In this document: positions 40,899 through 50,408 of the stretch, in pieces | How positions within the stretch are numbered: position 1 is the first letter of the stretch | How the letters are laid out: each line of letters begins with the position of its first letter | NCBI GenBank assembly: GCA_944377425.1 | Contig: CALWEX010000012.1 | Coordinates: 1-64,000, forward strand | Length of the DNA: 64,000 nt | Direction of reading: 5' to 3' | Source of the DNA: an uncultured Clostridia bacterium | Lineage (GTDB): Bacteria; Bacillota; Clostridia; Lachnospirales; Anaerotignaceae | Notes under the pieces: generated by a model | Database searches by the model: none | Told to the model about the DNA's origin: nothing | Seen by the model: only the letters and a program-made list of their open reading frames with translations | Position numbers and translations under genes: made by a program

Positions 40899-41951
40899 AT
40901 GGCAGATAAAGTTTTTATGCAGGGTAACGAAGCCTTCGCTGAAGCGGCTATCCGTTCAGGATGTAAATATTTCTTTGGTTATCCTATTACACCATCAAGT
41001 GAAATTCCAGAATACTATGCTAAAAAAGCTCCTACAGAGGGACTTACATTTATACAGGCAGAAACAGAAGTTTCAGCTTTCAACATGGTAGCAGGTGTTG
41101 CTGCTACAGGTAAAAGAGGTATGACAGCTACAGCAGGCCCAGGTTTCTCACTTGGCTGCGAGGCTATGAGCTACATGTCAGCTGCTAGTCTTCCAGCAGT
41201 TATTGTTGACTGTATGCGTCCAGGTCCTGCCGATGGTGAAATCCTTGGTTCACAGGGTGACTACAACCAGCTTACAAAAGGCGGCGGACATGGTGACTAC
41301 AACACAATAGTTCTTGCACCTTATTCAGTACAGGAATACGCTGACTTTGCACCTCTTGCTTTTGACCTTGCTGAAAAGTATAGAAACCCTGTGGTTGTTG
41401 CCAGCGACGGTACAATAGCTAAAATGATGGAAAACGTTGAGCTTCCTGAAAGAGTAGAGCCTAAGGGCAGAGCTGACTGGGCTGTAGACGGTATCAACGG
41501 CAGAGGTCATCACAATGATATTACAACATGTGGTGATGGTCCTGAGCAGTGGGAAAGATTTAACCTTGCTCTTCAGGCTAAATATGCTGAAATCAGAGAA
41601 AACGAGCAGAGATGGGAAGAAGTTGAAACAGCAGATGCTGACATTATAGTTGTTGCTTTCGGCACAATGGCAAGAGTTTGCCTTGACGCTGTTAAGCTCG
41701 CAAGAAAAGACGGCATGAAAGTAGGTATGATTAGACCTATTACAATTTGGCCGTTCCCAGAGAAAGCTTTTGCTAACTACATAGGAAAAGGCAAGAAATT
41801 CTTTGTAGCAGAGCTTAATGCTGGACAGATGGTAAATGATGTTAAGATAGCAGTAAACGATAATGCTTCTGTTGAGTTCTACGGCAGACTCGGCGGTATG
41901 ATTCCGTCACCTGTAGAAATCTACAACAAGCTTTGCGAGCTTTACAAATAA
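40899..41951 (+). CDS. vorB: 2-oxoacid:ferredoxin oxidoreductase, alpha subunit
   Basis: This alpha subunit has 350 aa. The N-terminal pyrimidine-binding domain opens with QGNEAFAEAAIRSGCKYFFGYPITPSSE (about 8-35), and the TATAGPGFSLGCEAMSYM segment (about 75-92) is typical of VorB/KorA. A transketolase C-terminal-like domain follows (about 240-350). With the TPP-binding beta subunit it oxidatively decarboxylates a 2-oxoacid (probably 3-methyl-2-oxobutanoate or 2-oxoglutarate) to its CoA ester. ATG 40899 follows AGGGGAGG. Codon use is of the highly expressed kind. Confidence 0.92.
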   Translation: MADKVFMQGNEAFAEAAIRSGCKYFFGYPITPSSEIPEYYAKKAPTEGLTFIQAETEVSAFNMVAGVAATGKRGMTATAGPGFSLGCEAMSYMSAASLPAVIVDCMRPGPADGEILGSQGDYNQLTKGGGHGDYNTIVLAPYSVQEYADFAPLAFDLAEKYRNPVVVASDGTIAKMMENVELPERVEPKGRADWAVDGINGRGHHNDITTCGDGPEQWERFNLALQAKYAEIRENEQRWEEVETADADIIVVAFGTMARVCLDAVKLARKDGMKVGMIRPITIWPFPEKAFANYIGKGKKFFVAELNAGQMVNDVKIAVNDNASVEFYGRLGGMIPSPVEIYNKLCELYK

Positions 41952-41969
41952 TCAGGGGGTGACAATAAG

Positions 41970-42719
41970 ATGAGTATAGTATATAAGAGACCTGAGGTCT
42001 TTACAGACGAATACATGAAATACTGCGGCGGCTGCGGCCACGGCATTATTAATAAACTTATCGGTGAAATTATTGAGGAAGAAAATCTTGTTGAGAAAAC
42101 TGTTCTTATCTGGCCTATCGGATGTTCAGTTTATGCTGACAAGTATTTTAAAGCAGACTCTGTATGTGCACTTCATGGCCGTGCTCCTGCTATGGGTACA
42201 GGTATTAAGAGAGCTTGTCCTGAAGACCTTGTTATTGTATACCAGGGCGACGGTGACATGGTTTCCGAAGGTATGGCAGAAATTATGCATGCCGGCATCA
42301 GAGGCGAGAAATTTACAGTAATTTTCGTTAACAACTCAATCTATGGTATGACAGGTGGCCAGATGGCTCCTACAACACTTATGGATCAGGTTACAACAAC
42401 AACACCTTACGGCCGTGCAGAAGTTAACACAGGTAACCCTGTAAACATGGCTGAAATTATAGGTAACCTTCCAGAGTGCTACTACAGCGAGCGTGTTACA
42501 GTAAATTCACCTGCAAACATCAGAAAGACAAAAGCAGCTATTAAAAAAGCTTTCAAATATCAGATGGAAGGCAAAGGACTTTCATTTGTAGAAATTCTTT
42601 CCCCATGTCCTACAGGCTGGAAAGTTAAACCGGTACAGGCTATCAAGTGGATTGATGATGTAGTTACAAAACAGTTCCCACTTGGCGTATTCAAGGATCG
42701 CGGACAGGAGGAGAAATAA
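41970..42719 (+). CDS. vorA: 2-oxoacid:ferredoxin oxidoreductase, beta subunit (TPP-binding)
   Basis: This 249-aa beta subunit binds thiamine pyrophosphate and magnesium. The TPP motif runs from YQGDGDMVSEGMAEIMHAG to NNSIYGMTGGQMAPTT (about 91-133). The N-terminal YCGGCGHGI (about 18-26) is the conserved cysteine region of this subunit. ATG 41970 follows AGGGGGTGA. It lies 18 bp after the alpha gene and 2 bp before the gamma gene, so equal expression is expected. A TPP-dependent enzyme in a genome region that also has a TPP-controlled importer is consistent but not evidence of linkage. Confidence 0.93.
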   Translation: MSIVYKRPEVFTDEYMKYCGGCGHGIINKLIGEIIEEENLVEKTVLIWPIGCSVYADKYFKADSVCALHGRAPAMGTGIKRACPEDLVIVYQGDGDMVSEGMAEIMHAGIRGEKFTVIFVNNSIYGMTGGQMAPTTLMDQVTTTTPYGRAEVNTGNPVNMAEIIGNLPECYYSERVTVNSPANIRKTKAAIKKAFKYQMEGKGLSFVEILSPCPTGWKVKPVQAIKWIDDVVTKQFPLGVFKDRGQEEK

Positions 42720-42721
42720 TT

Positions 42722-43246
42722 ATGAAAAGTGAACTTATTTTTTCAGGTATCGGCGGACAGGGTACTATCCTTATGGGAAAAATGGCCTGCACAGCCGCAT
42801 CAAAAAAAGGATATAATGTAACTCTTTCACCTGCTTATGGTCAGGAAAAAAGAGGTGGCCGCGCAAGCTGCCAGGTTGTAATATCAGAAGAGATTGGCTC
42901 TATGATTATTTCAGAGGCTGACACTGTACTTGTAATGGATGAGAAATCACTTGTTGATTACGAAGGCAAAGTTAAAGCAGGCGGCACACTTATTATAAAT
43001 AGTTCTATGATTGATAAAAAAGCTGAAAGAACAGATATCAAAGTAGTAGAGATTCCTTTTACACAGATAGCTACAGATGTTGCTACAGCTAAATCAGCAA
43101 ACATGGTTGCTCTTGGCGCTGTTGTTAAAACACTTGATATCATTACACTTGATGACGCTAAAGAAGTTATCAAAATGAAAATGAAACCTGCACTTGTAGA
43201 GGCTAATATTAAAGCTCTCGAGGCTGGATATGACTACGTTAAGTAA
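42722..43246 (+). CDS. vorC: 2-oxoacid:ferredoxin oxidoreductase, gamma subunit
   Basis: This 174-aa gamma subunit has the POR-gamma domain with FSGIGGQGTILMGKMACTAA (about 7-26) and SPAYGQEKRGGRASCQVVIS (about 38-57), the region that binds CoA. ATG 42722 is 2 bp after the beta stop, with GGAGGAG inside the previous gene. It completes the four-subunit enzyme. A strong terminator follows, so the operon is exactly D-B-A-C. No acyl-CoA synthetase or phosphotransacylase is linked here. Confidence 0.93.
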   Translation: MKSELIFSGIGGQGTILMGKMACTAASKKGYNVTLSPAYGQEKRGGRASCQVVISEEIGSMIISEADTVLVMDEKSLVDYEGKVKAGGTLIINSSMIDKKAERTDIKVVEIPFTQIATDVATAKSANMVALGAVVKTLDIITLDDAKEVIKMKMKPALVEANIKALEAGYDYVK

Positions 43247-43288
43247 TTTACCAACCATATAAAACCACAAAAGAAACACACACACACG

Positions 43289-43333
43289 AAAAAAGGCTTT
43301 TCGGATACTTAGTATCCGGAGGGCTTTTTTTCT
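43289..43333 (+). terminator. vor operon terminator
   Basis: The outer AAAAAAGGCTTTTCGGATAC region pairs with GTATCCGGAGGGCTTTTTT, with a short loop centred at 43311, followed by a long T-run. Confidence 0.85.
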
Positions 43334-43531
43334 TTTTATTTGTCTACTATTTTAACAAATGAGTTATTAAAAAACACAGTATTTTATAAATTTTTTCACA
43401 CAACCGTCACATTGCAGTCATACTTAAAACAAAGAAGCGCTCTATAATTTTATCAAAAGACAGCAGTAACAAAGCTGTTTTTAATATAGATGTAGTGTGT
43501 TAATTATTTGTGTTTAGGAGTGGTACCGGAT

Positions 43532-45055
43532 ATGAAAGGACGGAAAAAAGTAATAGCCATTGTAGTAGCGGTGGTAGTTGTAGTAGCGGCAGTAGCTGTG
43601 TGGGCGGCAAGCAAAGACAGCCAAAAATCAGCACCAACGCCAGTTATGCCAACTACAACTAGCATGCAGAAAGGCGATATTGAGCAGAGAGTAACAGCAT
43701 CAGGCACAGTACAGGCAGCCGATGAGTACTCTATATTTATTGAGCTTTCACAAGAAGTAAAGGAAGTTTTTGCCGAGGTAGGCGATTATGTAGAGGAAGG
43801 CCAGCTTCTTGTTACATACGATATTGAAGACGATAAAAAAGAACTTCAAAACAAAGTAACATCGGCTCAAATAACACTTGATAACGCTAATCTTGAATTG
43901 AAAAGCATTGTAACTCCAGCTGAGGGCACAGAACTTTTAGACCTTAAAACAAAAGTTGTAAGTGCTGAGCAAGCATTAACAGAGGCTCAAAAAGCTATTG
44001 ATGACAACGAGGAAGACATAACAGAAGCTAAAGAAGATTTGGATTATTCAAAACAAATGCTGGAAATGGGCGGTATAAGCCAAAGTGAGTATGACACTGC
44101 TGAAAAAACATATAACGATTTGGTTAAAAATAAGGAAACTTTAGAGGATAACCTTGAATCAGCTCAGCTTGCCCTTGAAACAGCTAATCTTAATTTGGAA
44201 AATGGCCAGAATAGGCTTAATGACGCATCTACAATGAACAGTTACCAAAAACAGCTTAACACTGTTGAAACAGCTGAAATGAATTTAGCCGAAGCACAGG
44301 ATAATTTATCAAAGCTTACAGAATCTACATATAGCCCTATAAGCGGTACCATTATAGAAAGCAGCGCTGTTGAAGGCCAGATGCTTACAGACTCTACAGC
44401 TATAATGAAAATTGCTGATTTAACTAACCTTGACGTACTTGCTTATGTAAGTGAATACGATATAGCTAAAATTGCTGTTGGTCAGAATGTTGAGCTTACA
44501 TCAGACGGCATAGAAGATAAAATTTATCACGGCACAGTAACAAAAATAGAGCCTACAGCCGAAAGCCAAAGCACTATAAGCGGCAGTGAAACCGTTGTGC
44601 CAGTACTTGTGCACTTAACAGATAACGATGACCTTATAAAGCCGGGCATGGAGTTTGATATGGAATTTATAACTGTAAGCTTACAGGATGCTGACTATGT
44701 GCCTATTTCAGCCGTAATGGCAGATACTGAAAACGACGGACACTATGTATATGTTGTAAATGATGAGGGCGTTATTGAAAAACGCGATATTGAAATAGGT
44801 GTAAGCGATGATATGAATATACAGATTGTAAGTGGTCTTACAGCAAATGATGTTATAGTAGAAAGCCCGGATTCCAATATGGAAGCAGGCAAAAACCTTT
44901 CAGACTATGCCACAATGCAGAGCACACGTGATAGCTCTTCCGAACAATCGTCAGAAGGCGGTATGCTTGACGGTATGTTAGGCGGAGGTGGTGGTGCTCC
45001 TTCCGGCGGCGGCGGTATGCCTATGGGCGGCGGAGGAGGCGGCCCAAGAGGCTAA
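43532..45055 (+). CDS. Membrane fusion protein of a MacAB-like exporter
   Basis: This HlyD/MacA-type adaptor has 507 aa. I start it at ATG 43532 after TAGGAG. An N-terminal membrane helix (about 5-24) anchors it outside the cell. The barrel-sandwich halves flank a long coiled coil (about 110-260) rich in Glu, Ala and Leu heptads, with STYSPISGTIIESSAVEGQ (about 266-284) after it. A beta-barrel and membrane-proximal domain follow. The C-terminal tail is mostly Gly with Met and Pro, like other Gram-positive MacA homologues. It is followed at 26 bp by an ATPase, then a permease and a TolC-family protein. Confidence 0.9.
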   Translation: MKGRKKVIAIVVAVVVVVAAVAVWAASKDSQKSAPTPVMPTTTSMQKGDIEQRVTASGTVQAADEYSIFIELSQEVKEVFAEVGDYVEEGQLLVTYDIEDDKKELQNKVTSAQITLDNANLELKSIVTPAEGTELLDLKTKVVSAEQALTEAQKAIDDNEEDITEAKEDLDYSKQMLEMGGISQSEYDTAEKTYNDLVKNKETLEDNLESAQLALETANLNLENGQNRLNDASTMNSYQKQLNTVETAEMNLAEAQDNLSKLTESTYSPISGTIIESSAVEGQMLTDSTAIMKIADLTNLDVLAYVSEYDIAKIAVGQNVELTSDGIEDKIYHGTVTKIEPTAESQSTISGSETVVPVLVHLTDNDDLIKPGMEFDMEFITVSLQDADYVPISAVMADTENDGHYVYVVNDEGVIEKRDIEIGVSDDMNIQIVSGLTANDVIVESPDSNMEAGKNLSDYATMQSTRDSSSEQSSEGGMLDGMLGGGGGAPSGGGGMPMGGGGGGPRG

Positions 45056-45081
45056 ATAGTAAATGAAACGGGAGTGTTAAT

Positions 45082-45795
45082 ATGGCATTGCTGACATTAG
45101 ATAACATTTGTAAAAAATATAATCAAGGCGAGCTTGCTGTTATGGCTATTAAAAATATTAACCTAACTATAGAAAAAGGGGAGTTTGTGTCTATAATGGG
45201 CACCAGCGGCTCAGGCAAAAGTACTATGATGAATATTTTAGGCTGCCTTGATAGGCCAACAGAAGGACATTACTTTATTGAAGACGAAGATGTAGCGCGG
45301 TTTAATGAAAGCCGCCTTGCAGATATACGAAACAAGAAAATAGGCTTTGTTTTTCAGTCATTTAATCTTCTGCCAAAGCTTTCCTCGGTAGAAAATGTGG
45401 AACTGCCTATGGTTTACGCAGGTATAGGCAGAAAACAGCGCCGTGAAAGGGCTATAGAAGCCCTTACAAAAGTAGGTCTTGAAAAGCGAATTTATCATAA
45501 ACCAAATGAGCTTTCAGGTGGACAAAGGCAAAGAGTAGCCATAGCAAGGGCATTGGTCAACGACCCTTCTATATTAATGGCTGATGAGCCTACTGGTAAC
45601 CTTGATACAAAATCAACATATGAGGTAATGGGTATATTCCAGCAGCTTAACGATGAAGGCGTTACAGTTGTAATGGTTACCCATGAGCCTGATGTGGCGC
45701 AGTTTACAAAAAGAATTGTTGTTTTTAAAGACGGCGATATAATAAGCGATAAACCAGTTGAAAACCGTACATTAAGGGAGGGAATAGTGTCTTGA
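45082..45795 (+). CDS. MacB/LolD-type ABC ATPase
   Basis: This ATP-binding subunit has 237 aa. Walker A is GTSGSGKST (about 38-46), the signature is LSGGQRQRVAIARAL (about 142-156), and Walker B is ILMADEPTGNLD. The GFVFQSFNLLPKLSSVENVELPMVY Q-loop region is typical of the MacB/LolD/FtsE group. ATG 45082 follows ACGGGAG. Its end overlaps the permease TTG start by 4 bp. It powers a mechanotransmission-type exporter rather than a classical substrate channel. Confidence 0.93.
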   Translation: MALLTLDNICKKYNQGELAVMAIKNINLTIEKGEFVSIMGTSGSGKSTMMNILGCLDRPTEGHYFIEDEDVARFNESRLADIRNKKIGFVFQSFNLLPKLSSVENVELPMVYAGIGRKQRRERAIEALTKVGLEKRIYHKPNELSGGQRQRVAIARALVNDPSILMADEPTGNLDTKSTYEVMGIFQQLNDEGVTVVMVTHEPDVAQFTKRIVVFKDGDIISDKPVENRTLREGIVS

Positions 45796-47006
45796 ATATT
45801 TACGAGTGCATTAAATCGTCTTTCTTTAATGTGTTTTCAAATAAAATGAGAACGTTCCTTACAATGCTTGGCATTATAATAGGTATAGCAAGTGTTATTA
45901 TAATTGTTGCTATAGGAAACGGTTCTCAGGCAGCTATGGAGGAGGAGTTTGAAAGCTTTGGTACTGGTACACTCCAGGTAAGCCTTGTAAGCTCAAGAGA
46001 TATTGAAACACGCGACCTTCTTACAATGGACGATTACTATATGCTTAAAGAACTTGACGGCATAGAATATATTTCCCCTACATACTCTGGTTCCAATGCC
46101 TATGTAAAGCTTTTAGACCCTACGGAAACAAACAGAGCAAATATAACAGGCGCTACAGGCGACTATAAATATATAAATAACGATAATGTTTTGTACGGCA
46201 GATATATATCCGATAATGACGTTGAAATGCGAAATAATGTGTGTGTGATTCAGGATACAACGGCATTAAAGGTATTTGGCTATTGCAACGAAGACGTTAT
46301 AGGGCAGAAAATAAAAATTAAGTCTTGGAAAGGCACAACAAAGCTTACAGTTGTAGGTATTACAGAAAATACTGACTCATCTTCTTCAAATTACAGCGAT
46401 GAATATCCGGAAAGCATAGTTATGCCTATAACTACATGTATGAAAGTATTTACCGGTTCCAACTTAGGCGGTATATCAATAGTTTTAACTGACGCAAGCC
46501 AAAGTGAGATTATGCAGGAAAAAATAATCGCAGCTTTGGAAGACTTCCATGGTAACGAAGATAAGTATTATATTATGGATACTACTGATATGGTAGAATC
46601 CATTAACTCCATACTTTCGTATGTAACGCTGTTTATAAGCTTTGTTGCTGCAATTTCACTTTTGGTAGGCGGAATAGGCGTTATGAACATAATGATGGTT
46701 ACAGTTACCGAAAGAACGCGTGAGATAGGTATAAGAAAGGCTATAGGTGCCAAAAACCGAGATATACGCCTTCAGTTTATAACAGAGGCCATTATACTTA
46801 CCGGTATGGGCGGTATAAGCGGACTTATAATAGGCTATATAGGCTCAGTATTTGTAGGAAACCTTGTAGGAGTAGCGCCGGTTATGAGTATAACTGCAAT
46901 AGCAGGTGCTGTAGGTATATCAATGCTTATAGGTATAATTTTCGGTGTTGCTCCGGCTAATAAAGCTGCACTTTTAGACCCTATAGAAGCCCTTAGGTTT
47001 GAGTAA
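45792..47006 (+). CDS. MacB-type ABC permease
   Basis: This four-helix permease has 404 aa. It has a first helix near residues 20-42, a large extracytoplasmic MacB periplasmic-core domain (about 45-255) and three C-terminal FtsX helices. The VTERTREIGIRKAIGAKNRDIRLQFITEA segment (about 304-332) is the FtsX coupling helix. The TTG start overlaps the ATPase stop (TTGA). With the fusion protein it should expel a peptide, antibiotic or lipid-like substrate. The operon contains no immunity or biosynthesis gene to suggest which. Confidence 0.92.
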   Translation: MNIYECIKSSFFNVFSNKMRTFLTMLGIIIGIASVIIIVAIGNGSQAAMEEEFESFGTGTLQVSLVSSRDIETRDLLTMDDYYMLKELDGIEYISPTYSGSNAYVKLLDPTETNRANITGATGDYKYINNDNVLYGRYISDNDVEMRNNVCVIQDTTALKVFGYCNEDVIGQKIKIKSWKGTTKLTVVGITENTDSSSSNYSDEYPESIVMPITTCMKVFTGSNLGGISIVLTDASQSEIMQEKIIAALEDFHGNEDKYYIMDTTDMVESINSILSYVTLFISFVAAISLLVGGIGVMNIMMVTVTERTREIGIRKAIGAKNRDIRLQFITEAIILTGMGGISGLIIGYIGSVFVGNLVGVAPVMSITAIAGAVGISMLIGIIFGVAPANKAALLDPIEALRFE

Positions 47007-47019
47007 AGGATGTGAGTTA

Positions 47020-48177
47020 ATGAAAAAAAGATATGTTGCTGTTTTATCTGCTATAGTTACAGCATTTTCACCTGTGGCATCTTTCGGCGCAGATGAAAGC
47101 ACAGTATCTGAAACAACAGTAAGTGAGGAGCAAAACCAGCAAACCGACCTTACAGAGCAGTTCAGCACATTTATAACAAGCCAGTATGATGAGGAATTGG
47201 AAACTTTAACATTTGACGATGCTGTGGAAAAAGCTTTAAGAAACAATTCATCACTTAATAACCTTAAAGCAAGTATGGACCTTGCAGAAACACAGCTTGA
47301 AATACAATACCTTGAGGCATATTCTTCCGAAGACGGTTTTTCAGGCTTAATAAGCTTTTTAAACTCCCAAAGCAGTTATCAGAATAGTGAGCTTTCTATA
47401 GTTGCTCAGGAGGAAAGCGTTAAACATTCAATGAAACAATCGTATATTAATATTATTGAACTTCAAAGAAATATTGCTTTGTCGGAACTTGCTCTTAAAA
47501 ACGATGAGCTTAATTTGGCTCTTTCAAAAATAAAGCTCTCAAATGGCAAAATATCTCAAAGCGAGTATGATAATCTTAATCTTGCCTATAATACAGCTAA
47601 AGAACAGTTAGAAACACAAAAAGACACTCTTGAAATGGAGTATGTTTCTTTAAACATATTAATGGGCACTGACATAAATAAAAGATATAACTTTGTAATG
47701 GATGCTGTTTATGAGCCTTTTGAACTGGATATACCAGTTGAAAGCTATATTAACGGAAAAGTGGCTTTAAGCAACTCTGTAAGGCAGGCGGAAAAAAGCT
47801 ATGAAACAACAAAACAAACATCAAAGCTTACGCCTTTAAACAGCTCGGAGATAGGCGGCTATCAGTCGGCGCAAAATAGCTTAAACTCAGCTGAAATGAG
47901 CTATGAGGATGCCAAAGACAGCGTTTACGAGTCTTTGTACCAAAAATATAACTCCATTGTTCAGGAGGAAAAAGATTATACAGCAGGACTTGATGAGTTA
48001 AAACTGCTTCAGGATGAGTTTGAGAGAGTACAGGTTAAGTACCTCAACGGAAATGCCTCGTATTATGAGCTTTTAACAGCTCAGTATAATGTAGCTGAAA
48101 AAGAAAACACACTATTAAGCAGTGTTTACAGCCACATGCTTCTTTCTGAGGAGCTGACAAACACAGAATTAATGTAA
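47020..48177 (+). CDS. TolC-family (outer membrane efflux-like) protein
   Basis: This 385-aa secreted helical protein starts at ATG 47020, just after the permease stop. Residues 1-22 are a signal peptide (KKR, hydrophobic core, SFGA). The rest resembles OEP/TolC repeats: LTFDDAVEKALRNNSSLNNLKASMD (about 60-85), and a second half ending YLNGNASYYELLTAQYNVAEKENTLLSSVY, the typical TolC 'YxxGxxxxxxLLxAQ' signature. In diderms TolC spans the outer membrane. Everything else in this window looks monoderm, so here it is more likely a cell-wall or extracytoplasmic partner of the exporter. A terminator follows. Confidence 0.85.
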   Translation: MKKRYVAVLSAIVTAFSPVASFGADESTVSETTVSEEQNQQTDLTEQFSTFITSQYDEELETLTFDDAVEKALRNNSSLNNLKASMDLAETQLEIQYLEAYSSEDGFSGLISFLNSQSSYQNSELSIVAQEESVKHSMKQSYINIIELQRNIALSELALKNDELNLALSKIKLSNGKISQSEYDNLNLAYNTAKEQLETQKDTLEMEYVSLNILMGTDINKRYNFVMDAVYEPFELDIPVESYINGKVALSNSVRQAEKSYETTKQTSKLTPLNSSEIGGYQSAQNSLNSAEMSYEDAKDSVYESLYQKYNSIVQEEKDYTAGLDELKLLQDEFERVQVKYLNGNASYYELLTAQYNVAEKENTLLSSVYSHMLLSEELTNTELM

Positions 48178-48200
48178 AAGAATTACATAAAATATATATA

Positions 48201-48245
48201 TAGCGGTATAAACTAAGAATTTAATTGTTTATACCGTTATTTTTT
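48201..48245 (+). terminator. Exporter operon terminator
   Basis: TAGCGGTATAAAC (48201-48213) pairs with GTTTATACCGTTA (48227-48239), followed by TTTTTT. Confidence 0.75.
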
Positions 48246-48337
48246 GTACTATGTTTTATGTCTATATGCCAAATAGGCTCATATTATATGTTTTTTTGCA
48301 ATATATAATATTTTCTATAGATAATTAAGTAAGGTTT

Positions 48338-48346
48338 TGGTATAAT
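48338..48346 (+). promoter_or_regulatory. Extended -10 promoter of coaBC
   Basis: TGGTATAAT carries the TGn extension before a perfect -10 box. No good -35 box is seen. Start codon is about 50 nt downstream. Confidence 0.5.
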
Positions 48347-48395
48347 TATTCGATAAAGTATGATTACTGTTGAATTTAGAGTTAGGGATGGTTGT

Positions 48396-49595
48396 ATGCT
48401 TAAAGGCAAAACTGTGCTTGTTTGCGTAACAGGCGGAATAGCTTCATATAAAATGGCTAACTGCGTTAGTATGCTTATTAAACAGCATGCCGATGTATAT
48501 GTTATAATGACTAAAAATGCGGTTAACTTTATTAACCCAATTACTTTTGAAACTCTTACATCACATAAATGTATTGTAGATACTTTTGACAGAAACTTTC
48601 AGTTTAACGTAGCGCATGTGGCTTTAGCTAAAAAAGCTGATGTATGCCTTATTTCACCAGCTACGGCAAATGTAATAGGCAAAATAGCAAATGGCATTGC
48701 CGATGACATGCTTACAACAACTGTTATGGCCTGCACATGTAAGGTTATAATAGCACCGGCAATGAATACGGCAATGTATAGAAATCCTATTGTTCAGGAT
48801 AATATTTCAAAACTCAAACGCTTTGGATACGAGGTTATAACGCCGGCAAGCGGCTATCTTGCCTGTGGTGATAATGGAGAAGGCAAAATGCCGCCGGAAG
48901 AAGAGCTGGTTGATTATGTATTAAAAGAAGCGGCATATAAAAAAGATATGGCAGGCCTTAAAGTTATAGTAAGCGCAGGACCTACACAGGAGGCCATAGA
49001 CCCAGTAAGATATATTACAAATCATTCAACTGGCAAAATGGGCTATGAGCTTGCTAAGGCAGCTGTGCGCCGTGGGGCTGATGTAACACTTGTAAGCGGA
49101 AAGACAAGCCTTCCACCAGTTAGGTTTGCAGAGAATATAAGCATTACAAGTGCTCAGGATATGTTCGATGTCTTTAAATCAAGATTTAAAGATTACGATA
49201 TTATAATTAAAGCCGCCGCCGTTGCTGACTATAAACCGTCTCACGCTTCTGATGAGAAAATTAAGAAAAAAGATGACGATATGAATATAGAGCTTACAAG
49301 GAACCCGGATATTATAAAATATATGGGTGAAAACAGGCGTGATGGGCAGTTTATATGCGGTTTTTCAATGGAAACCCAAAACATGATAGAAAACAGCAGA
49401 GCCAAAATAAACAAAAAAAATATAGATATGATAGTTGCCAATAACCTTAAGCAGGCAGGCGCAGGTTTTGGTACTGACACAAATATAGTTACAATAATTA
49501 CAAATGATGAAATGCTTCAGCTGGAAAAAATGTCAAAAGAAGGTGTGTCAAACGAGATTTTGACATTTATACTTAAGCGCCTTGGACGCAGTTAA
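48396..49595 (+). CDS. coaBC: Phosphopantothenoylcysteine decarboxylase / phosphopantothenate-cysteine ligase
   Basis: This bifunctional enzyme of coenzyme A synthesis has 399 aa, the standard length. The N-terminal flavin-dependent CoaC half (about 1-185) has VTGGIASYK, the catalytic His in NVAHVALAKKADV (about 66-78), and PAMNTAMYRNP. The C-terminal CoaB half has ITNHSTGKMGYELAKAAVRRGADVTLVSG (about 207-235) and AAAVADYKP. I start it at ATG 48396, preceded by AGGGATGG; an ATG 36 nt upstream has no site. The nearest same-strand gene, a GntR regulator, begins 35 bp later and may be co-transcribed. Confidence 0.95.
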   Translation: MLKGKTVLVCVTGGIASYKMANCVSMLIKQHADVYVIMTKNAVNFINPITFETLTSHKCIVDTFDRNFQFNVAHVALAKKADVCLISPATANVIGKIANGIADDMLTTTVMACTCKVIIAPAMNTAMYRNPIVQDNISKLKRFGYEVITPASGYLACGDNGEGKMPPEEELVDYVLKEAAYKKDMAGLKVIVSAGPTQEAIDPVRYITNHSTGKMGYELAKAAVRRGADVTLVSGKTSLPPVRFAENISITSAQDMFDVFKSRFKDYDIIIKAAAVADYKPSHASDEKIKKKDDDMNIELTRNPDIIKYMGENRRDGQFICGFSMETQNMIENSRAKINKKNIDMIVANNLKQAGAGFGTDTNIVTIITNDEMLQLEKMSKEGVSNEILTFILKRLGRS

Positions 49596-49630
49596 TTATT
49601 ATTTGCTGGAGTTTAAAAGGAGATGGTACT

Positions 49631-50281
49631 TTGATTGAAAGAATAACGCTTAAAATGCAGGCGTATAACTACTTAAAAAAACAAATTATAGATGGCAAAC
49701 TTAAGGCGGATGAAATATATACAGAACAGGGCTTTGCTGAAATGCTTAATATTTCCCGTACGCCTGTAAGGGAAGCAGTACTTCAGCTTGCCCATGAAGA
49801 TTTTGTAACCATAAAACCAAACAAAGGTTTTATGGTTCGTGAATACAGCGGTAAAGATATAGACGAATATCTTCAGGTAAGATTGGCAATAGAGGGATTT
49901 TGCGGTATGTATGCCGTTGATACATCCGGAAGCCGGAAATGGCGTGAACTTGTGCAGACACTTGAATCTTATCTTGACCAAGAAAAACAGCTTATTGAAC
50001 GCTCTACCACATCACAGGAATTTATGAAGTGGGACTTTAATTTCCATTTGGCTATTGTAAGCTATGTAAATAACAGCCAAATGCTGAATATATTTAATGA
50101 TATGCGAAACAGAATAGACCGTATAGGCGTTAAAACGTTCTCAATAGGCGGTACTATAACAAATGCATATAAAGAGCATATGGAAATTTATGAGGCAATA
50201 AAGAGCGGAACAAGAAACGATATTTATATGGCTCTTGAAGCACACCTTGATAAATACCGTGAGGTATTAGATAAACTTTAA
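49631..50281 (+). CDS. GntR-family regulator (FCD type), first copy
   Basis: This FadR/FCD-type regulator has 216 aa. The winged HTH (about 5-72) includes TEQGFAEMLNISRTPVREAVLQL, and the all-helical FCD ligand-binding domain (about 78-212) has the metal-binding-type Asp/His positions in WDFNFHLAIVS. The start is TTG 49631, eight bases after AAGGAG. It lies 35 bp after coaBC and is followed by its own terminator. It is clearly a paralogue of the GntR gene 195 bp downstream; the two share most of the HTH. I see no TGGT-type operator directly before this copy. Confidence 0.9.
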   Translation: MIERITLKMQAYNYLKKQIIDGKLKADEIYTEQGFAEMLNISRTPVREAVLQLAHEDFVTIKPNKGFMVREYSGKDIDEYLQVRLAIEGFCGMYAVDTSGSRKWRELVQTLESYLDQEKQLIERSTTSQEFMKWDFNFHLAIVSYVNNSQMLNIFNDMRNRIDRIGVKTFSIGGTITNAYKEHMEIYEAIKSGTRNDIYMALEAHLDKYREVLDKL

Positions 50282-50284
50282 TAA

Positions 50285-50325
50285 AAAACGCATTATTAGT
50301 ATAAAGCTGATAAATGCGTTTTTTA
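50285..50325 (+). terminator. Terminator of first GntR gene
   Basis: AAAACGCAT pairs with ATGCGTTTT across about 20 nt, followed by further T's near 50322. Confidence 0.75.
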
Positions 50326-50408
50326 TTATTACGTGTTACGTGTAGTAGTTGGTTTATATATTACAAACATTGATTATTGTATTTATAAATAAATTTAACA
50401 CAGTATTT

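Noticed and set aside
47020-48177. Concluding that the organism has an outer membrane because of the TolC-like protein
   Set aside because: No LPS or Bam gene is in view and TolC-family proteins occur in monoderm Clostridia; the other genes look monoderm.
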